Assembly: GCA_026261815.1 (NCBI GenBank)
Contig: JAMPIT010000258.1
Coordinates: 12,639,501-12,703,500, forward strand
DNA: 64,000 nt
Origin: Monarcha castaneiventris obscurior
Lineage: Eukaryota; Chordata; Aves; Passeriformes; Monarchidae
Direction: 5' to 3'
In this document: positions 1 through 13,012 of the stretch, piece by piece
How the letters are laid out: every line of letters begins with the position of its first letter
Position numbering within the stretch: position 1 is the stretch's first letter
Position numbers and translations under genes: made by a program
The notes under the pieces: model-generated
The model's database searches: none
Told to the model about the DNA's origin: nothing
Seen by the model: only the letters and a program-made list of their open reading frames with translations

Positions 1-2355
1 TTTAAAGGCAGTGACAGATAATGTATTAAAATTTTAATGGTACCAGAATATTACCCAAGTTTGAGAAGATGCTCAAGTTCTTTATATTTATTTAATATAG
101 ATATTTTTAAAACTATGACTGACAAAGGGTCTCCAGACTGAAATCCAAGAAATTAAGCAACTTCTGGAAGATGAAATAATTCATTCCCTTCTCTCCCCTA
201 TTGCTTTAACATTAGTATTGAAGCTCTGTTTGATGCAAAAAAATTTAAAAATTAATGCAGCTTCTGTTTAGTGTTCACTTTTTCCACTTATATATTTATT
301 ATCCTTTCCTGAGAGGTGAAAACCAGAGAATATTTTCAAAGGCCGTTGTTTAATGACAGCATGCATCCATGGCTCTGGTGGAACACTTATAATGTTTTAT
401 ATATTATTATTATTATCATAACAGTTCAAAAAACCTTAAAAAATCATATTGAAAAGGCTGCAAAGACCTGAAATACCTTCATGAAATTATTTCTTGTAGA
501 CTCAGGTCTGTACCTTTTTCACACTCTAAGTATCTTAGTAAGAGGAAGACTATAGTAGACTGAGGGATGCACTGAGCAATCCTGGCTACACATGCCTTCT
601 TCCACATGCTGACTTTACTTCCTATTCAAAATAAATTCAATTATTCAGGCACGTTTACATCATTACCTCTGTAAGACATCAGGGGACTTGAGTGGGCATA
701 AAGGAGATACAAAACTTTCCATTGTGTGGTTTGGAGGGAATTGCTGGGGGCTGAGCTCAGTGTAAAGGTGGTTTATTATGGGAACGGGTATAAGCAAAGC
801 TTATACCACTGATTTGAATAGCTGACGTAAGGTAGAATCCATTTGCCTTCCCTGGATGGGCACTTCTGCTGCAATCAGCAGGAATTATTTATGTGCTTAT
901 TCTTACATTTAGATTTGCAGTGCTTGAATCCATGCATGTAAGCACATTTGGAAACTCCTTGTGGCAATGCAACATTTTGCCTCTTTTCTTTCAGTTTTGT
1001 TTTGGTTGTGTTACTTTGATTGGTTGCTTAAAGATCAGTCATTCTTAATCAACTCTATTTATATGATTATTTAAATGATACATAGTTATGCAATTAGTAA
1101 AAGTGTTTAGTCATCATCTGTTATGAACATTGAATTACAATTTTAAAATTGAACTTGTTTATCTTAGGGATATTTAAATGTCTTTCTCAGGTATGTGGCT
1201 CCCATTTTTTCTGTTTCTACTAAACCATGAAAAAAATGACAAAAATTAACATACTTCAGGGTATTTTGATGAAAATATATCTACAAACATAGTCAAAAAA
1301 AATTACAGAATAAGGCTAGAGCTCAATGCTCAGATGTATATTGTATTTCCCACCTAGACACCGTGATAGAAAATCATGATGCAAAAACTCCTGCAAAATT
1401 GATTTTGTCTCAGAACTGCATAGAATACCCTTGTAATGACTCAAAAATTAAACTCTAAATATTTTGATGAGGATGGTTTCATTGCATTAAGCACAGCTTA
1501 ACTTATCCTACTCAGTGTAAATAAGACTAGGATAAGATAAGATGAAGCCACTCTATTTCCACTGTTTATTACAGTCTTGAATCTGATAAAATACTTAGCA
1601 TTGATCACTGGGGATGTGGGAAAGCACACAAAGGAATAGAGGCAGTAGATGCTAAATGATTGGAATTTTTTTCTGTAAATGTATTACATTTCAGAGGTTA
1701 AGTGGGTAAGGGAAAGAAAATGAACTGAATATTCACCTTTGAGAGTAGATAACAAATTTGGTTTTCTATATAATCATGTCCAGAAATCATTCTGTTTTCA
1801 CAGCTGCATGCCACTGCACACCATTTTAAACTTTGCATTTTGGCATCAGGAAGGAATAAAAGGTTAAAACGTGTGGAACAAAGATATTATTTCACCTCCT
1901 TGCCAATATTAGAATTGAAAGCGGCCTCACAGAGGCTGGGCTGTGAATTTAATTAAGCATCTTTTTAAAGGGGATCATAAAATGGAAGAATTTCCTTTCT
2001 GCTCTTGTGGCAACTTCTTGGAGCACAGTCATTAAGTATAGGTTGGGAGAGGAAGGAAGATGAGAGTGAGTTGAGAGAGTGTAGTTCCACTCTTGTTTCT
2101 GACCACATTGTCCAGCCAAGTGAAGGAAAAGGTGGAGAGAAAGTAATTTATTGGCAGCATAACCCATAGACAAACCACAGTTTCCCAGAACTCTGCAGTA
2201 GATTCACATGATTAATTCCAAAACTGTTCTTGGTACTGACTCTACAACGGGTCCCTCTGCTCTATGACTGGGATGAAATTCTAAGTCTAGCCCCATGTCA
2301 CCACTCATAAATAATTAGAAATCTGACAGTGAAGAAGTCACTACTGTTTCTGAGT
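1..2355. other. AT-rich non-coding sequence
   Basis: No gene or recognisable repeat family is visible. The stretch is AT-rich, with a short (ATT)n run at about 402-418 and a 14-nt palindrome (attaaaattttaat) at 25-38. The one ORF here, on the minus strand at 1949-2173, has no domain, no signal peptide and no codon pattern that would set it apart from chance. Confidence 0.6.
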
Positions 2356-2356
2356 T

Positions 2357-2498
2357 GATCATAGAACCACAGAATATTCTGAGTTGGAAGGGCCCCACAA
2401 GGATCATCAAGACCAGCCCTTGAGTGAATGGCCCATACCAGATTGAACCCACAACCTTGGTGTTAGCACCAGGCTCTAACCAGCTGAGCTCAACTCAA
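2357..2498 (-). mobile_element. TguSINE1-type SINE (tRNA-Ile head, CR1 tail)
   Basis: Read on the minus strand, the element starts near 2498 with a tRNA-like head. It carries a box A region (gagctcagctgg), then ggttagagcctggtgctaa, ccaaggttgtgggttcaatc (box B) and tatgggcca. This lines up closely with vertebrate tRNA-Ile(AAT), except that three bases are missing around the anticodon loop, so it could not act as a tRNA. The head is followed by a linker (ttcactcaag) and then a CR1-like 3' end toward 2357, with cttccaactcagaatattct and ttctatgatc. This head-plus-tail layout is known from TguSINE1 in zebra finch, a SINE thought to be mobilised by CR1 reverse transcriptase. It appears full length at roughly 140 bp. 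I saw no clear target-site duplication. The tRNA-Ile origin is read directly from the sequence; the family name is from memory. Confidence 0.85.
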
Positions 2499-3717
2499 GG
2501 TCATTCTCATTAAGATTAGCACACAAATATAAGATAAAAATGACTGTATTTACTGCTGTTCAGAAGTCCAGACGACAAAAGAATTGCTTCTTTTCAACTT
2601 TATTTCCCACAGTATTTTCTGAGTCAACTTGACCATTTCCCCTTTTGATATGAAAGTAATTCTGTAAAGTGAAGTCACTGAACCAGAAAACATACATTTG
2701 GTCTCTCTGATTTCTAGTATTCACGACCAATTGAATGCTTATATAAGTTAGTGAAAAATAATCCCATTTGATTCACTTCTCATTTTAAGTTATTTACAAT
2801 ACAGAGTATGCTGACTAGCACTTTCCTGTGCTGTGTGAAAGTATTAGGTTTGACTCACAAAGAAATCTGTGAGAAAAAAAGCTGTAAAAATACTGAAGGT
2901 GTGTGCCTTTACCCCCTGTCTAAAGAGGAATAAAGATTTTTTTTCACACCAGGAATTTTATAGAGTATATTCTTTAACTCATTTGATTATAAAATAAGAT
3001 CATTAAAAAAAGAATCTCCTGTGTAAACTGCTTTCCTCACAAGACATTACATTTTTTTCAAGTGTCATTGCAAAAACACAGTTTGAAGTATTTGTTTTTC
3101 TATGTTTATGCTAATTTGTTCAGAATACTGATATTTAAACCTTTTTCTGGATCATATAATAGTTCTTTTAACAGTAAATATTATCTTCCTTTGTGTACAA
3201 AACTAACGTACATGAAGTCAAATTCTGTGGCATTGGTAAGGGCCAATCATCAGCTGGGAAAGAGAATTTAGCACTTTATTCTGACTCTGTTCTGGTTTAC
3301 ATAGATTTCTTTTTGGACTAAAAGAGTGATTTCAAATAGAGCAGAATGCCTTTGAGAAAAACATATATGCACTGAGTGAAAGAAGAAGAAAACCAAGACC
3401 TAAACGTGACAGATATCTGACCAAGTTAGCGTCAGAACAAAAATACAAGAATGTATGGAAATATTTCACAAGAACTCTTAAAAGATGAAGACGGGAAGCA
3501 AAATCATCTCTGCAGTAACTGTTATATTCTTGTAGCCAGACTGCTTTAGAACGAGATTTAGGATAAGAGCATGTTTATATTCATTCCAGAATACATTTTT
3601 TTAAATATCCACTTCTAAGTTCTCCCTTTCCATTTCTGCTAAATTAGTTTCTTTTTTTCCAGATATCCCACAGAAAACCAGAAAGCCTAACTGATCCCAA
3701 TCTTGTACAAATAAAAC

Positions 3718-3733
3718 TTTTTTTTTTTTTTTT
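3718..3733. repeat. Poly(T) run, 16 nt
   Basis: An uninterrupted run of 16 T. No retroposon body is recognisable on either side, so it is annotated only as a homopolymer. Confidence 0.9.
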
Positions 3734-4847
3734 AAATATAGAATAAAATATCCTGACTTCTGTAAATAGATAGGGGCTGTAAGAAATTTTGAACTTAAGC
3801 CATACCGTTTTTAAAAAAGTAATTTTATTCTGGATATCCTTGCTGCAATTTTCTGATATACAGTCAAAGTCAGAGAGATTGCAGTTACAGACAAGATCTT
3901 GAAGAACATTTTTACATTCAGTCATGTTATTCTGTATTTATTGATATATTCTCTGAGATTTATCATTCTATATCTTTCCTCAGAATCATTTTGATGTTAT
4001 ACATGATTTGTATGGGTAACTGTGTTTATCAACCTTGGTACATTTTTAGTATATTTTTTCCAGAAATTGTAGAATTGAAACCTTTCATGTCCTTATAAGA
4101 AAACATTTTGGAGAATAGTTGTAAGGAGTTGGCAGTAATAAGTAGGGTAAACTACAAACCAAAATATTAAAGCAAATATGAATTAGAGTCATGAGAACTT
4201 GGAAAACGTGCCTGGAAAGCCAATATTTAGCTTTCAGAATTTATAAAATCCAATAGGAGCTTAAATAGAATTCCATTGCATTTATTACTTTGTCCTTAGT
4301 ATTATTTTTATGTTGTTTTTAAATAGCAACATCAACAATCCAATGTTTCCTTTGCAATTGAAAATCATTTGCTGAATGACATCAATAGACATCAGATAAA
4401 GATCTTTTAGTTACCTTAAAACAGCACAAACATTTAATCCTAGGTATTCTTAGTGGAAAGATATGTAGAGGGGTTTTTATTTTTGTTTTATGTCTCAGAT
4501 ATTGACAGTCCAAACCAACAAATTTTAAATTTTGGTCATATTTGCATTGTGAAGCTGCATAATTTTCCTTTACTCTGTACACACACATTATTAAGTGTAC
4601 CATTATAGATTTCAGTAAAGCTGATGTACATTTTAATAGAAAAATAACTTTTAGTAGTGGCAAAGGATACCTTTTTTTGGTCTCTGCCTGTCTTGCCATT
4701 TCTACATGGGATGAAGTGGGAAAATATTCTTGGGAAATCCTTTCTTTACTTTGATTACCATTAAGTTTCCAGAACATGTCTTGTTGCTATTAATGATACT
4801 CCATTCATCAACTGAAGCTTTTTTTTTTTCTTATTGTTATCTTTCTT

Positions 4848-4874
4848 AGTCTAAAATTAATTTAATTTTAGACT
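4848..4874. repeat. Perfect 27-nt inverted repeat
   Basis: The left arm agtctaaaattaa and the right arm ttaattttagact are exact reverse complements separated by a single T. That gives 13-bp arms with a 1-nt centre. A wobble pair and one further A/T pair extend it slightly. No transposon is recognisable around it. It could be a cruciform-prone site, a protein-binding palindrome or chance in AT-rich DNA. Confidence 0.9.
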
Positions 4875-5721
4875 GAAATTGTCTGGATGCATTTTATGCA
4901 AGAAGAAACAAAACTCCAACTACTCTTGCACCACATGTAGGGTGATTGCTTGGTGATACCGGCTTCTAACTGAGATTCAGTCAAAAAACAGCTGCTGCTT
5001 ACCAATAGCAAAATCATGTATTGAAAACAATGAGAAGTGTGAAAAGCTGTCAGATCAGAAATGCTCAGATCCTTTTTTCTCTTGTGTAAAAGAACTTTTT
5101 TTTGGACTCTTTTATTCTACTATAATCAGAAGAATTAAGGAAAATATCGCAGGTCATGAAAGAAGGAGTAAAATTAATGTCCCAAATAAAAAAATTATTT
5201 TCAATATTTTAAACTGTTTGTAAAATAAATAATTGAATATTGATACACATAATGAAAAAGACCTGCAATAAGAAGAGTGGAAGAGAAGAATAGAAAATAT
5301 AATAAGTTAGTTCAGACCAGTTTGTGACATGAAAATTTTGTGTGTGACATTGAACTGATATTAATATCATTTGAGAAGTTGTGCAAAACCAGAGCTGCAC
5401 AGGGTCCCACACTGACCGACGGATAGTTTTCTTTCCTTTGTATTGACAACAGACCCAGTACCAATTATCAGACACTGGGGCAAAAAAGCACCTTAAAAAT
5501 GAGGTTATTCTTTTTGGAATGACTATTACAGTATAATATTGAAATAAACCAGAGGTAGAGTGGCATACCAATACTCCTTGAAGAGAGATAAAGACTGTTC
5601 TTCAGTTATTTTTCAATTTCTCTTTTTTTCCAAGTTTTACTACTTATAGGACTATAATTCTTAAAAGCTTTTTTATGGAAGTAAATAAATTACCTACAAC
5701 TTTGTAAATACCAAAGTCTAT

Positions 5722-5767
5722 ACAAAACAAAACAAAATGAAAAACAAACAAAAAGTAGAAAAAAAAT
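5722..5767. repeat. A-rich (CAAAA)n low-complexity tract
   Basis: Repeated acaaaacaaaacaaaatg followed by more A-rich sequence ending in a run of A. Simple low-complexity DNA. Confidence 0.75.
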
Positions 5768-8700
5768 AGTGGGAAAATCAAGTTTAGGTCAAGCAGAAAG
5801 GGAAATTTTTAAAATCTAGATTCATTTAAGCAGAATGCAAAAATATTTCTGTAGGCTTGATAAAAACATAGCTTTTAAATTAAAAGGAACCTCTCCACAC
5901 ATTTATTTTTTTAAAAAAACACTCTTATCTATTTTCATATTCAACCAAAATGGTACAGGCATGGTCCTATTTGCCAAAAAATATATAAATTCCTTCTGCT
6001 GCAGAGTTTGTGTTTTTCATTCTTCTTTCAGACCATTTTGAATCATGTTGTAGTGAAAGCACATATTTCTTACACATTCTTGTTTGTTATTCTCTTTAAA
6101 AATAGGAATTTCTGTCTTCCTATGGAATAATATAATTCCAAATATCATCTGCCTCCTGTCAGAACGTATTTCCCTCGATGGTTAGACATTGTTACAATTA
6201 TCCATTATGTTGGCATTTCAGTTTCTTTTGAACTGTATGATACATCCAGTCGCTACAACTGTTTCCAAATCATCAGACAGCTTCCCTGCTTAATGTGGTC
6301 CGTGGAGGGCAGGAATAAATTACCCTGGCTCAGGGATCCCGCATGTATCTGCATTGCAGGATTGTCAGGTGCGTGTTCACACTGTTGCCCAGCGTTACAC
6401 AGAAAAGATATTCAAAAATTGCAGTGCTGGAAAGGATGGGGCGAAATTGTAAATACCCTGGTAGCAATGCTGGTTACAAAAAAAGAGAACTGACATGCCA
6501 TAAGAAAATATGCTTAAAGTCCCCTACTTTAAGGATGCTGGTGATCCTAGCCTGCATGAGATAGATGTGCAAAGAAGGACTCAGTGCAGCTGGGTTGTGT
6601 CCATTCTGTCTCTAATAGTCAAAATCGCTGTACCTATGCTGGTTGGAGATAAAAGCCTTTCTTTGCTCGCCAATATATAGTTTTAGGAGATCTTGGTGTG
6701 CATAAATCTTCTATTAATAAACTCCGAATGATGACCAGATGAAATTTTTCGGGGTAGGAAAAATCTTTTGACAGTAGTCCTAAGGGGGGCCAGAGAACAT
6801 TAAAGCAGCCTCAAAGCCTAGATCTTAAATACAGAACTCCCCACAAGCTCATGAGCTTAAAATTTATTCATCCCAGCATCTGGAGAAGCTGAATGAAGGT
6901 TCTGTCCAGGGGAAGTCAGACTAGACCTGAGATGTGGGAATTGTGATTGATTTGATTTTGATTGATCCTAATTGTGTCAGAATACGAGTCCTAGTCCTCA
7001 CCCTGTTGACTAAATGCCATGACTTTGTTAAACTCAAAAAATAGTACATATTTTTGCAGAAAAAAGGAAGCTTGCATTTCAGTCCTTCCCATCCCTCGTG
7101 TCTTAAGCACAATCTTTACAATTTAATATGAAAAACCTCTATTCACATTCTCTAAATTTCTAAAAAAGTAATCGCAAACTAGTACCAGATGTCATACAAG
7201 CATTGTATTTAAGGAAAGAGAATAGTTCTGAGTGACTGAACTGTAAACAAATTTTGTTTAAACAACTTTTGTTACATTTTTGCTAAGATTAATTTTCACT
7301 TATCCAAGCTCTAACACGTAAGTATTTGATTATAAACCTGACTGTTATACTAAATATAAAGTGGTCCTTACAGGCATTAAGAATATCAGTTAAATTTTGG
7401 AAATTTTAGTTATTCTGCTATGAATTCACAGAATTTTCACAGCACTCTGTTTTGTCTGACACACTGCACCCAAAAGAAAAACGCACTAAATATAAGCTAG
7501 TTTGATCCTCCAGAGTACTTTTGCCATGGTAGTTAAATCACAAACTTTTTTTGAATTCTCCTGTATAAGTTTCTGATATTGTATCAGAATTTGCCCTTAA
7601 AATTAATGAGTTAAGTATTTCCAAGAGACAACCTTCTAGAATATTATCCTATCGTCTAATGACGTCTCCATGGCCTACATATAATCTCTTTCAATTAGCT
7701 GGTCTTTGTTCAATAAGATCAGTCTGATGGGAGTGGACAACACATTTGAGGCAAGATTACAACAAGGGACAGTTCCTCAAAACTGCTGACTTTAAATATG
7801 AATAATTTTGAGTTTTTATTAGCCAATTTTTCATGTAAGGGAAATGTTTTATAACAATTGGATAAAATCATAATTTTCAGTGGAATGAACATTTAATGAC
7901 ATTGAACTAAAATTTGTTCACCTTTTTAATAGTTATTTAAATATATTTTTTTAAAAATTTATAAATTATTATGAAAAATTGTGGCAGCACTCTTGAAAGA
8001 ATGTAGTTTTAAGTATCTGCAGCACTGCATCCACATTCGGTCTTGGAAACACTTCCTTTATAATATAATTTTTTCACCATATATGGAAATAAAAGACTAA
8101 GGCATATATTTGGGTTGTTTATTTGGAATTAGATTTTTAAAAATTTTTCATTCTCAAACTGTACTGAAGTGGTCACCAGGCTTTTATATACAGTACTTTC
8201 AACCTGGTTTTGTAATCAAGAAGAGAATAATGTGCTGCACACTACATATCAAAATCTGAGTTGAAAAGAAATATTATAAAATATGTAAAATAAATAAAAT
8301 AATGGAACGGTATGCAGCAATATGGGCAACCTAACACATCATGATGTCAGCAACGGAAATCACATGTATTGCATTCTAGACTTGAAGTTTTTTCCTTCTG
8401 GAATTTTTGGGTCACAGAGGAAAATATCGGGATAAGCTATGTAGGTAAATTTCAGAATATCTGTGACTCTTTTGCAATAATAGAAATAACTTTAGCCCCC
8501 AAATCATCTCCTGATTTACACCAAACACATCTTCCTGTTGGAAAATGCTTTGTGGAGATAGGGAGGTAACAGATTTCCTACTGCAGCTTTAGAGTTCTGA
8601 TCATGTGGAGATCGATCTCCAGGAATGGTAGCAGGAATGGCAGGAGTGGTCTTGGAGAAGACCTTGTACAGCTGAGCCTTGGTGCCTTGCTGTGAACTAC

Positions 8701-11164
8701 AGAAAAGTGAGGCATATTTGCACTTTTCCAAGTGTGAATTTGAAACACAAAATAGACACCCTGTGGAGGTCCAGAAAACTCAAGGGACTTCAGGACACTG
8801 AGAAATCTGGACATGTACTCAGACTTCGTTTGGGGTTTTTCATCACATTTTCTGTTTCTGCTTGACATTTCTTCAAAGTTTTCTTGCATATCCCTAAGGT
8901 CCTCTTAATGTTTATGTTGGTTTGCCTTCTTGCTTTTATGCAGAGAATATGTTGTTTTGGTTTTTTCAATTGAGGTTTTAAAAATCCATTTTATTGTATA
9001 CATTTTTTATCTAAAATATAAAATAGTATGTTAAGCCCTCTTTAACCACTGAATATATATTCAGTAAACATAATAAATAATTTGAAACTTTTATATGCTT
9101 TGACAAAAATGAAAAGCATCAATAAAATATTAAGTGAAGTCACAGGATTTTAGTTACGTATGTGTAGAAGTAAATTCACATATTAAAAAAAATTCTGTGC
9201 CACAGAAGGCCAAAAGTATGGCTGTTCACTGCAACACAATTTTCTTTTTATTGCTGTTTTCTTCTTCTCACATTTAGACAGTTCTAAGGGAAGTTGTCAC
9301 AGATTTCTACCATATGTCTTGTTCTGTTATGCCTTAATTCAGTGGACAACATATTAGCCAGTCTTCATTTTTACTGTGTGTGTACATCAACAACAATATA
9401 TGGAAAATAAGTTTATGAGTGTTCTGACTTTCACAGTATTATCAATGCCACTGGCTGCACAATTCGGTAGCTACTAGATGAGCCCTAAAATTGCTGAGAA
9501 AAATAAAAATAGGCAGCAGTAGTGTCAACACATGGCAGTTTGTTATGGGAACACATTCTCTTCAGTGCTGTATCTAAATTCTTCAGATCAATATGTGATT
9601 TGTGGTTCTTCAAATACTCAATTATCTCAGGTTTTGAAGATCTTGCCTGAAGACAGTAGAAAGAGTATTGATTTGTCTTTAATATAATACTTTTTGAAAG
9701 TGGTTCTTGAAACAATTTCAACTTTAAATGTCATGTTTTCCTATAATTATTTTGATCAAGTAAGTATAGCATTTGATCGTTATAGGCATGGGTAATTTTG
9801 CCAGTTTTTACAGAAAACATTGCAGGGTCTTTGAAGAAAATAGTTGTTTAATCCTTTCTATTTTCTCCCTTGCTTACAATGTAAGACAAATGGTAGTTAT
9901 AGTGCAGTGATCTAACACAACAATGCATTTTGAACTTTTGTGTTGTATGTTAACTGCAGCAAAGATTGTGGTGATGAAACACTGCAGAGCTCAGTCAACA
10001 GACAGAGGACACTGAAAACTGGACGTTAGGTCATTGATAGTAGGTAAATATATGTCAGTGTTCATTTTTTCCTTTTTGAGAATGAGAAATACTACAAATG
10101 TTGCTGTAAATGGAAGCATACATGCTGTCATATATAGCCATGTTTCAGCTCTGTTTATTTAATGACATCTGCAGCCAAAAATATTCTGAAAGAGTTTAAG
10201 GTTATTTGGAAGATGGGTGATCAGAAGATGAAATTGTACTTCATTATTTCTTTCTCCGAAAAAAGCATGAGCAAACAAGCCTGTAACTATGACCCCTTTA
10301 ATTAAAACAATTCATCTTACAATGGTATGTGTGTAGAAGTCTGTTGCTATTTGTTTTAAAGATCTCCTCCCTTAAATTCCTTACTTTTATTCCTTGTTTG
10401 AAAAATCAGTGAAGGATTTTAAAGAGCCAGGTTTGTGACATTGGAGCTATGTTTTCTGTAGTGACCTGCTGCTCCCTAACTGATCTATGTCACTGAAGTC
10501 TCGTGGCCACACAGTGCATTTTGTGAATTGTATGTAGTCTGGTTAAGAGATTTTGCAAATCAAGTGTTTCAGAATGAGGAGTCCATTAACAACCCAAATA
10601 ATCCAAATAGTTTGTACAAATGGAAATAAGTTTCTCTTGGACTAAAAGAGGCAGTTAGCAAAATGCAGCCTCTAAGAGCATTCCATGCAATGCTCCAATA
10701 TTGCAACTAAAAGATATCTAAATAAGATGAAATTCCTACCCTATTTATTTCATTTTTGCAATATAATATGCAAGTGAACACTTGGCCCCATCATACTTTG
10801 TGCCGAAGTTATAGGCACTTAGGCAAGTGGACACCTGTAAAATGATGGAAAAGGATTAACCTTATTTAACACTGTAATTGATTTTTTTTGGTTGAAACTT
10901 CCCTCAGACTTTTTTGGATGAAATTCAGTCTTCCTTCAGGTCTCTGAGGAAACTTGGAAATGATAGCATTTTATTGGAGAAATAGAAGGACACTTCACTG
11001 CCTTGGGGAGGCAGCTGCAAGTAGTGATGCAGGGAAAGATTTCACCCATGACCTACTCAGTTTTGGACTCTATTCAGGAAAACACTTAAGCACACATTTC
11101 CTTCACCTTATTATGTCCCACTAGAATTTAAACACGCGTTTAAGTGTCATTTGGAGCAGCAATG

Positions 11165-11365
11165 CTTTCTTGAGCAAACACAGGAGAGAAATGTACTCCT
11201 GTTGCACCACCCTGCTCCTGTCTGCCTCTCTGAGCAGTGCCTCTGTCAGCACAGGGCAGGGATGGAGGAGTTCCCCTGAGCACAGGGCCATACCTGCACC
11301 TGAGGGTCACTGTGCCACACAAAATGCCACAAAAAATGCCTTCCCCACAGTTCTGCTTAATCACT
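11165..11365. other. GC-rich pocket, unassigned
   Basis: This patch of about 200 bp is clearly richer in G and C than its surroundings. Overlapping ORFs run on both strands (88 codons plus, 74 codons minus), as expected when stop codons are rarer in GC-rich DNA. I recognise neither a protein family nor a repeat consensus. It could be a decayed LTR, a regulatory element or local base-composition drift. Confidence 0.4.
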
Positions 11366-12062
11366 GTGCAGTCTACTCAGGGCTTAATGAGCTAAAAGAA
11401 AAAAGCTGTTGGGAGCCTCTGCTTATTTTATATTAAAGATTAACTTCCTTTGTTCTTGATCTATGCAAATGAATTGAAACTTAAGGATTTAAAGGTATCC
11501 TCATTTGGTACTAATGATTGAAAGTTCATCTGTGCTGTTAGATTATTTTCATACTGAACAGAGTTTATTTGCAAACATACATCCACTTTTCTGTTCTTAA
11601 AATCTGAACTGAATGCATATGGAGTTAAATACTGTATATTCCACATTACTAAGCATTCGTGTCTTGATTGTTTGTATGCAAGGCTATGAAGCAAGAGTGG
11701 CTCCATTGCTGCTCTTTGCTGGAGGGCTAGTTCCACTGGAGATGCTAAAATGATTTCACTGCTCTATGTATAATTCATTGAAATGTTTTAATGGTAAAAG
11801 AGAAATGGGAAAATGGGATGTACAGTGTACATATGCTAACTGTAAGGACATCACCTTTTTTCTTTGTCCAGTTTTGTCTCCAGAATTTTTCCTATGCACA
11901 CACAGATTGTCGTAGGAAGCAGCTTAATCTCTAAATCTGATTTCTTCTGTTCATAATAAAATCTTTATTCAATAAGCAATGGAGTAAAGCTAAATTAATC
12001 ATGACCAGCTAGATCCACCAATGCACTTATGTGCAACAACTGTGAAAACGGCAGCACATAAC

Positions 12063-12530
12063 AGTTAGGCATCTGCTCCCCGTAGCTGCTCTGTGCCCTG
12101 AGCAAGGTGCCCAGGTTCCTGCTGCATTTTATGGAGGCACTTGGACCCTCTGGGTTGAAGACCATAATGCATCAATGGCCATGGAGAGGGAGAACAGTTA
12201 GCGGCAAAAAATGCTGGGCACAGCAAAATGGATCTTAACCCAGGTTCTAGTCTGAGATCAGGCTGATCCTGAAGGAATAACAGCGGGTAAATGTGGCATG
12301 GCTGGTGGAGCACATTTATAACCCTTCAAACACAGAAGGGATTCACATGGAACCTGCTTGAGAGCCTTGTACAGCTCCTCCTCGTACAAGGAGTGTGGTT
12401 GGTAAACAAAAAAACACCTTCCCTTGCTATCATCCATGAGCCTGTGCAGAACAGCCTCTGTCAGGGAAGGTGCAGCAGGGGCAGCCAGGGTCCTGCCCCT
12501 AAGCTCAGGTGACAGAGTGGCTGCTGCCAG
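12063..12530. other. GC-rich pocket, unassigned
   Basis: About 470 bp of raised GC content with no recognisable repeat or protein family. It contains a short hairpin at 12365-12391. ORFs of 82 (minus) and 73 (plus) codons cross it but look like composition effects. It is the second of three such pockets within about 3.3 kb. Confidence 0.4.
12365..12391. repeat. Hairpin-forming inverted repeat
   Basis: The arms ccttgtac and gtacaagg are exact reverse complements around an 11-nt pyrimidine-rich loop (agctcctcctc). The stem is 8 bp. No terminator or RNA role can be assigned. Confidence 0.8.
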
Positions 12531-12854
12531 CTATGCCTGACATTTCTTCCTTAAGACTGGGCAGTGAGCTAAATTCTACATTTACTCATCTTAGAAAAGA
12601 CAACAATGACTACATTTACCTCAGATGCTAACTAAATGCAAATTATTGTTTTCCTGAATATTGTACTCACCATACCATAAAACAAAATCAAACTTGATTC
12701 TACCTCCCTGTGAGCTCTCTCCAGTAAACACCTGAAAGGCAGTTTTGCTCAACAATTCATCACATTTCTACTCTTACATGTTTTTTGTTTTTTTGCTTAA
12801 TTGTAAATTAAATTGAACTATTTCAATCCCCTCCCCTTGAAAAACACAGGGAAT

Positions 12855-12892
12855 AAAATGCATATTCAAATTCAAAATGCATATTCACATTA
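12855..12892 (+). repeat. 19-bp tandem duplication
   Basis: The 14-mer aaaatgcatattca occurs at 12855 and again at 12874, and the following bases are similar. This gives two copies of a 19-bp unit, a local slippage-type duplication. Confidence 0.8.
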
Positions 12893-12935
12893 CTTGGAAG
12901 TAGCAGACCAATTATTAATTACCAGATCCCATGTA

Positions 12936-13012
12936 GGTATATATTTCTTTATATATATAAACCTATTTATCTACGTACATTTATATATATATGTATATGT
13001 ACACACATATAA
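12936..13012. repeat. TA-rich simple/cryptic repeat
   Basis: Interrupted (TA)n blocks: tatatatttctttatatata, then ttatatatatatgtatatgt, then acacacatata. This is a degenerate TA/CA microsatellite. The ORF that crosses it (12813-13049) is tyrosine- and isoleucine-rich only because of this repeat. Confidence 0.8.

Larger units (their letters stand above)
2499..11160. other. AT-rich non-coding sequence
   Basis: About 8.7 kb with no supportable gene. Several ORFs of 60-131 codons occur on both strands, but none shows a domain, and those overlapping T or A runs translate to lysine or phenylalanine strings. The stretch holds homopolymer runs, an A-rich tract near 5722-5767 and a perfect inverted repeat at 4848-4874. 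It is most likely intergenic or deep-intronic sequence. Confidence 0.6.

Noticed and set aside
2421..2498. Functional tRNA-Ile gene on the minus strand
   Set aside because: The anticodon loop lacks about three bases, the acceptor 5' end is degraded, and the sequence continues into a CR1 tail, so it is a SINE head.
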